The position numbers and the translations under genes are program-made. Source: Calditrichota bacterium (GTDB taxonomy: Bacteria > Electryoneota > AABM5-125-24 > Hatepunaeales > Hatepunaeaceae). Taken from it: a stretch of 35,983 nt of DNA. This document shows positions 35,301 to 35,983 of the stretch, one piece after another. Positions within the stretch are counted from its first letter, which is position 1. The number at the start of each line of letters is the position of its first letter. The stretch lies in NCBI GenBank assembly GCA_016867835.1, contig VGIQ01000014.1, forward strand, positions 1 to 35,983. Direction: 5' to 3'. The notes under the pieces were generated by a model. That model was given only the letters and a program-made list of their open reading frames with translations. It did no database searches and was not told the origin of the DNA.

Positions 35301-35983
35301 CCCCGACCGGGCGCTCTGGACGCGCAACGAAGGTCCGGATGTCATTCGGATGACCAACCAACTGCGTCGCGATCAGAACAACCATCGGGTGGTGCTGATG
35401 AAGGACGAACGGGGTCGTTTCTACAACCCGCGCTTCGGCTTCAACAACATACCTTACTGGAACCTGACCGAGGGTTACCAGGTGAAGATGGATGAGGCGT
35501 TCTCAACGGTTTGGACCGGTCAGCCGATCGCGCCCAACGCCGATGTTCCGATCTCTACGGGCTGGAACTTTATCGCCTACTTCCCGGACTACCAGCTCAG
35601 TGCTGCAGCACCTAACTTCTACGTAGTGTCGCCGATCATCGATCACGTGCTGTTGGCGAAGGACGTCGCGGGCCGCTTTATGAACCCGCGCTTCCGGTTC
35701 AGCAACATGCAACCGTGGCGGGAGACGCAGGGCTACCAGATCAAGGTCGATGCCGACGTGACGCTGAACTACCCGGCCCCGCAGCAGATGCAGGCTTCGG
35801 TAGGCGGCGGTGCGGCTCAGCCGGGGGCCGGCCACTGGGCCGAGATGCCTTCGACGGGTCACAACATGTCGTTGCTCGTGACTTCCTTGGGCGGCCTGAA
35901 ACTCGAGACCGGCGACCAGGTTGGTGCGTTCAGCCCGTCGGGTCGTCTGGTCGGTGTTGGGACGTCGGTGGAAGGGCAGTTTG
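26305..35983 (+). CDS. Giant secreted modular protein with nested Ig-like domains, 3' end outside the window
   Basis: No named family covers the whole. At least 3226 residues; signal peptide 1-29 ('FCVALLAMPASA', cleavage before Gly30). Modules begin with 'VDPQAIExxLNTGExxEHVVNI' at nt ~26409, 27919, 29350, 30817 and 32370, with a diverged sixth at ~33840. Each has 'GDALLRW', a linker 'REPxxxRRDAxGRxLR...PRRDxPGD', an inserted domain, then 'WxPxEGxIxxGGDQNVVVTL' and 'SNDPxNPxV' strands of Ig/ASH-like sandwiches. Modules 1, 4 and 6 carry a domain with 'YDVIWIREYQSD', 'EEWxDAGG', 'YHGTGTNNWG' and 'VVYNFGRGWxxxSGTTDSHQ', which resembles class I glutamine-amidotransferase/ThuA-like folds but lacks a nucleophile Cys at the elbow. 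Modules 2, 3 and 5 carry propeller-like repeats ('YTHDNYQNFxEVRRW', 'HPxGQLWI'). The C-terminal part has two 'GWNxI' modules ('WNLISINVVP', 'GWNFIAYFP') and 'METGDQVGAF'-type strands. A sorting signal, if any, is beyond the edge. Divergent from the pilus operon. Confidence 0.85.
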   Translation, partial: MKRVTTEVGFARILGAMFCVALLAMPASAGLTVDPQAIDAEMNTGELQEFNIDLMNDGDAQINWRTDIEIIREPNQRRDALGRRLRAAGLLDDFVFPRPDGRVPASTDPFWGNGANGAGMAMLDFVRRGGPRRDPPESRYALFKEVGGWGDQMEQMWGQLEANMTQFNSGQMGNFAIDDYDVIWIREYQSDQFNTAWNNNRARFEEWIDAGGVLYHGTGTNNWGVAPVSPGGITRVAQQYSGMGIVDISNDPNADNYSYFAELCNWQGRNQLPGNSWTHSAFRADMFQNMENSDWWQSIAHFNENNALLGVVVYNFGRGWSVVSGTTDSHQYVNWAQQGMWGWALPRLALYLDYLANLTRWVETNPDEGVLQGGANSAMAIILNAEGALDGEYAADVHILSNDRENPDIVVAVTLLVHGASDIAARWGADFGYPEMINWNGGFRDVFVGGNYAVPVTITNTGTAALEVGEIQFGDGEFSAEPAQLNLAPGRREVVNLIFSPSDAYEVESSVIFFNNSAVNPEFTVNYHARSFAPPAVEVNPQAIEDELNTGEQSEHVVNISNTGDAALVWESYFVGIREPGARRDASGREMREANGAGPQRDDPGDVLQEFDIEFPGITGLAWDPDNEVIWGMSHNEPPAIFAFNPENGEIINRFDLGDVRYVDLTYRDGRLYTNGWQRDPQTIHVFDLEGNRVEQIEAPVNMWRGHFTITDDHFFIRMEEGWENSDVIQVFTFPDFEEVGRIPDAEQTGDQSTGQIMWVEADRSGQLWVDGGDQLYQLSVDGGWNCDVVQSFNVLAGRNNRSGLTHDKYDIWRAPYRLWEDRQTVVQRIDDGIAESYWVVWEPTEGVLDAGTDVDVFVTLDATGLLDFEYQGELRIVTNDPQNPEVAVSISLLVHGAPDVALGWELGQEQNLIDWNAYHEDLFTTGTYGVPVQLTNIGTALLNVESIASANEVFYCEPAALELEAGQRTELMFFLHSDDDGRHEGEMIITSNDPGNPEIAINLLGITLSPPIIVVDPQAIEDQLNTGDINEHVVNIANQGQALLRYEISHEIIREPEGNLRRDASGRELRNADGGPRRDDPGDLIAQFNQPQGAGANIYCSPVGYDRENDLAFITVYNNQILSVYTHDNYQNFREVRRWQATLPMDGGFYEGVVYICNLNQPTQVWRFDINGNNIGNMNAGINAYGIAFDHEEGWCFIKEQANNQPIQVYQMDGNNLGQRIGTINNWTQHAANNVNVYALEWVSKHPDGQLWIGQGGLNNNGNQNVYQVHINTENWASDAGVLNFQAGITQPYDAVMHDGHNLWVGGWGPGNIRIYDDGVVEAYWLIWDPQEGEIESGGDQNVVVTLDATGLIGGDYEADMHFLSNDPANADVVLNILMHVTGVPVVDVNWPAGIGYPDVMDWNRAFQDIFSGGPYDIIARVVNVGTDDLQVSDITCDNDAWSFDPVEFALAPGARQDVVFTFNAPEPGEYDGTVTVHSNAPANDGQYNVAVSADASMPPTIVVDPQAIEDDLNTGEMSEHVVNIANDGDALLRWDTDAEIVREPDGARRRDDLRARGLRAAEGMEQVAQVNPFAAMRVVPATNDPIWGDGSVALPEGAANLRPGVNRGGPRRDPPESRFALFKEVAGWGDQMEAIWQEQGADMTQYNSGQMANFPIEEFDAIWIREYQSDAFNTNWNNNRARFEEWVDAGGAIYHGVGTNNWNVVPVHVGGLRRNQQGDGNGVVVVTNDQGADNYNYLAELMQWRGGEVLQGNAWSHASYTRQNCDDIENSDYYQAIAVGQGPQPDRIGVVVYNYGRGWAIATGTTDSHQYNNWRGQAWFWGNALARLIWYLDYLANYNAWLSWDPTDGEIEAGGDQNVVVTLNAEGLVEGDYEAVLMFLSNDPANPQVDVNILLHVTGVPVIEAVWDQAAGFPDIMDWDRWDARFPDLFTGGPYTIPVTVRNVGTSLLQVESINSDHDYFSADPNAFEVAPGERLVVNFILNAEENGEHAGTMTFTSNADNNDDIAIRVHGTTTSPPEIVVDPQAIETDLITGESEEHVINISNNGEALLRWDTDVEIVREPEGGLRRDASGRELRDAEGGPRRDNPGDLIAQFAGPNQVNQYWSPVGYDMDNDLVFLASYTNSLIVVYTHDNYQNFQEVRRWAMPNPMDGCWMDGVLYSNQHGQAFLHRWDANGNNLGNFNVGFTFYGVAADQDNRRMFFREQVAPNYDIRVHEVNDQGQLGQRLGSISNYLQFLDNQIMYQIEWVFRHPEGQLWISQSNIQQIRQIQVNEENWQAIQRVVSFANGGANQPYDAVVHDGHNLWQGGYALANFRIYDDGMQELYWLMYDPQSGEIEAGGDQNIVVTLDATGLIGGDYEAVLSIFSNDPANPQVDVNILAHVRGAAAVQTNPIAHPMDNAPEVLNFANTYVNGQSQLRVVLTNSGTEALRFEGVEIDNPDEFGTDLDVDIELAPREQTSFYLLFHPQDIGQREGRITFISTAENVDDGRFWFDVQGLGQTPPEIGTVPGDDEWVRVVMQIEDDPVTRPLLIRNLGGDGADDLRWAIDIEEIEQENGRRRDASGRGLRSAEGAPRRDPDASFLLIQQTNPWGWNLENDFRAVQGLQYRRVNTPDQIDNLNLDDYQVIYFGNYESDAWTQLYNQRLARVAEWVDGGGVYYMCTGTNNWGVAPVHPGNLTRQAQVYENVGLTVPEQEDNWLMDYLNWDPNHAMNGNSFFHAVYQQNALNNIENSDWLQVIFISQQGRVPVMAVYQYGNGFCLVSGCTDGFLQANFNRDGEWGQAMVRGDHLRYLDFLVTEVNRWLTVEPNEGVTAPGGETEATLLFDASDLEDEQEYYADLLITSNDPVMPLVTVHVQLRTGLPDLRHFGFEETDANHSLLVDDVSMDDETVPTGWEVGVFSPRDVCSGAMVWIADGEPQGFAAWGEEGGNGQFRNGETLVFRLWDDAADEEHRTRATYHEGPSVYTANAFSFFSLAVATSRDLRVDFTANWNLISINVVPDRALWTRNEGPDVIRMTNQLRRDQNNHRVVLMKDERGRFYNPRFGFNNIPYWNLTEGYQVKMDEAFSTVWTGQPIAPNADVPISTGWNFIAYFPDYQLSAAAPNFYVVSPIIDHVLLAKDVAGRFMNPRFRFSNMQPWRETQGYQIKVDADVTLNYPAPQQMQASVGGGAAQPGAGHWAEMPSTGHNMSLLVTSLGGLKLETGDQVGAFSPSGRLVGVGTSVEGQF

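Overview
This window looks like about 36 kb of GC-rich chromosome from an uncultivated Gram-negative bacterium. An outer-membrane secretin (PilQ) and a type IV pilus (T4P) alignment complex show two membranes. The huge Ig-like repeat proteins, the 'SNDPxNP' sandwich domains and the GWN-type C-terminal modules are the style of the FCB superphylum and neighbouring candidate phyla. That placement is inference from protein style; there is no rRNA here to test it.

Layout. (1) Positions 1-620, minus strand: the N-terminal part of a restriction-modification enzyme with a PD-(D/E)xK nuclease motif, cut by the window edge. (2) 650-1246: non-coding, built of tandem ~160-185 bp units carrying a dRS3-like palindrome (ATTCCC-N8-GGGAAT). 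(3) 1247-25572, minus strand: a T4P/twitching locus. In transcription order it runs merR-like regulator, ExeA-like ATPase, a PilM-PilN fusion, PilO, PilP, PilQ, a giant 3513-residue Ig-repeat putative lipoprotein, a predicted outer-membrane barrel, then (after a 270 bp gap) two PilT-family ATPases, a receiver-histidine kinase hybrid, a CheY-like receiver and PilB. PilC and pilins are not in the window. (4) 25573-26304: a divergent control region with a strong sigma70-type promoter on each strand, dyads near the merR promoter, and two adjacent perfect hairpins. (5) 26305-35983, plus strand: a secreted protein of at least 3226 residues made of six ~0.35-0.5 kaa modules, cut by the window edge.

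How it works together. PilM-PilN, PilO and PilP would link the inner-membrane motor to PilQ; PilB would power extension and the two PilT proteins retraction. The kinase and receiver are probable regulators of this machine. The giant lipoprotein and the barrel overlap by ATGA and sit between pilQ and pilT, which suggests a surface adhesin and its partner made together with the pilus. The large plus-strand protein is divergently transcribed and may be another surface or secreted product.

The most notable points are: (a) in the plus-strand protein each module appears to be an Ig-like sandwich split by a large inserted domain, with a recurring Arg-Arg-Asp linker; (b) a giant adhesin-like gene embedded in the T4P operon, with in-frame foreign-looking inserts, one made of period-8 DNA repeats forming an inverted pair; (c) two single-base frameshifts, in pilQ and in the CheY-like gene, which are either sequence errors or real lesions; (d) several families of short-period repeats and palindromes shared between intergenic and coding DNA.
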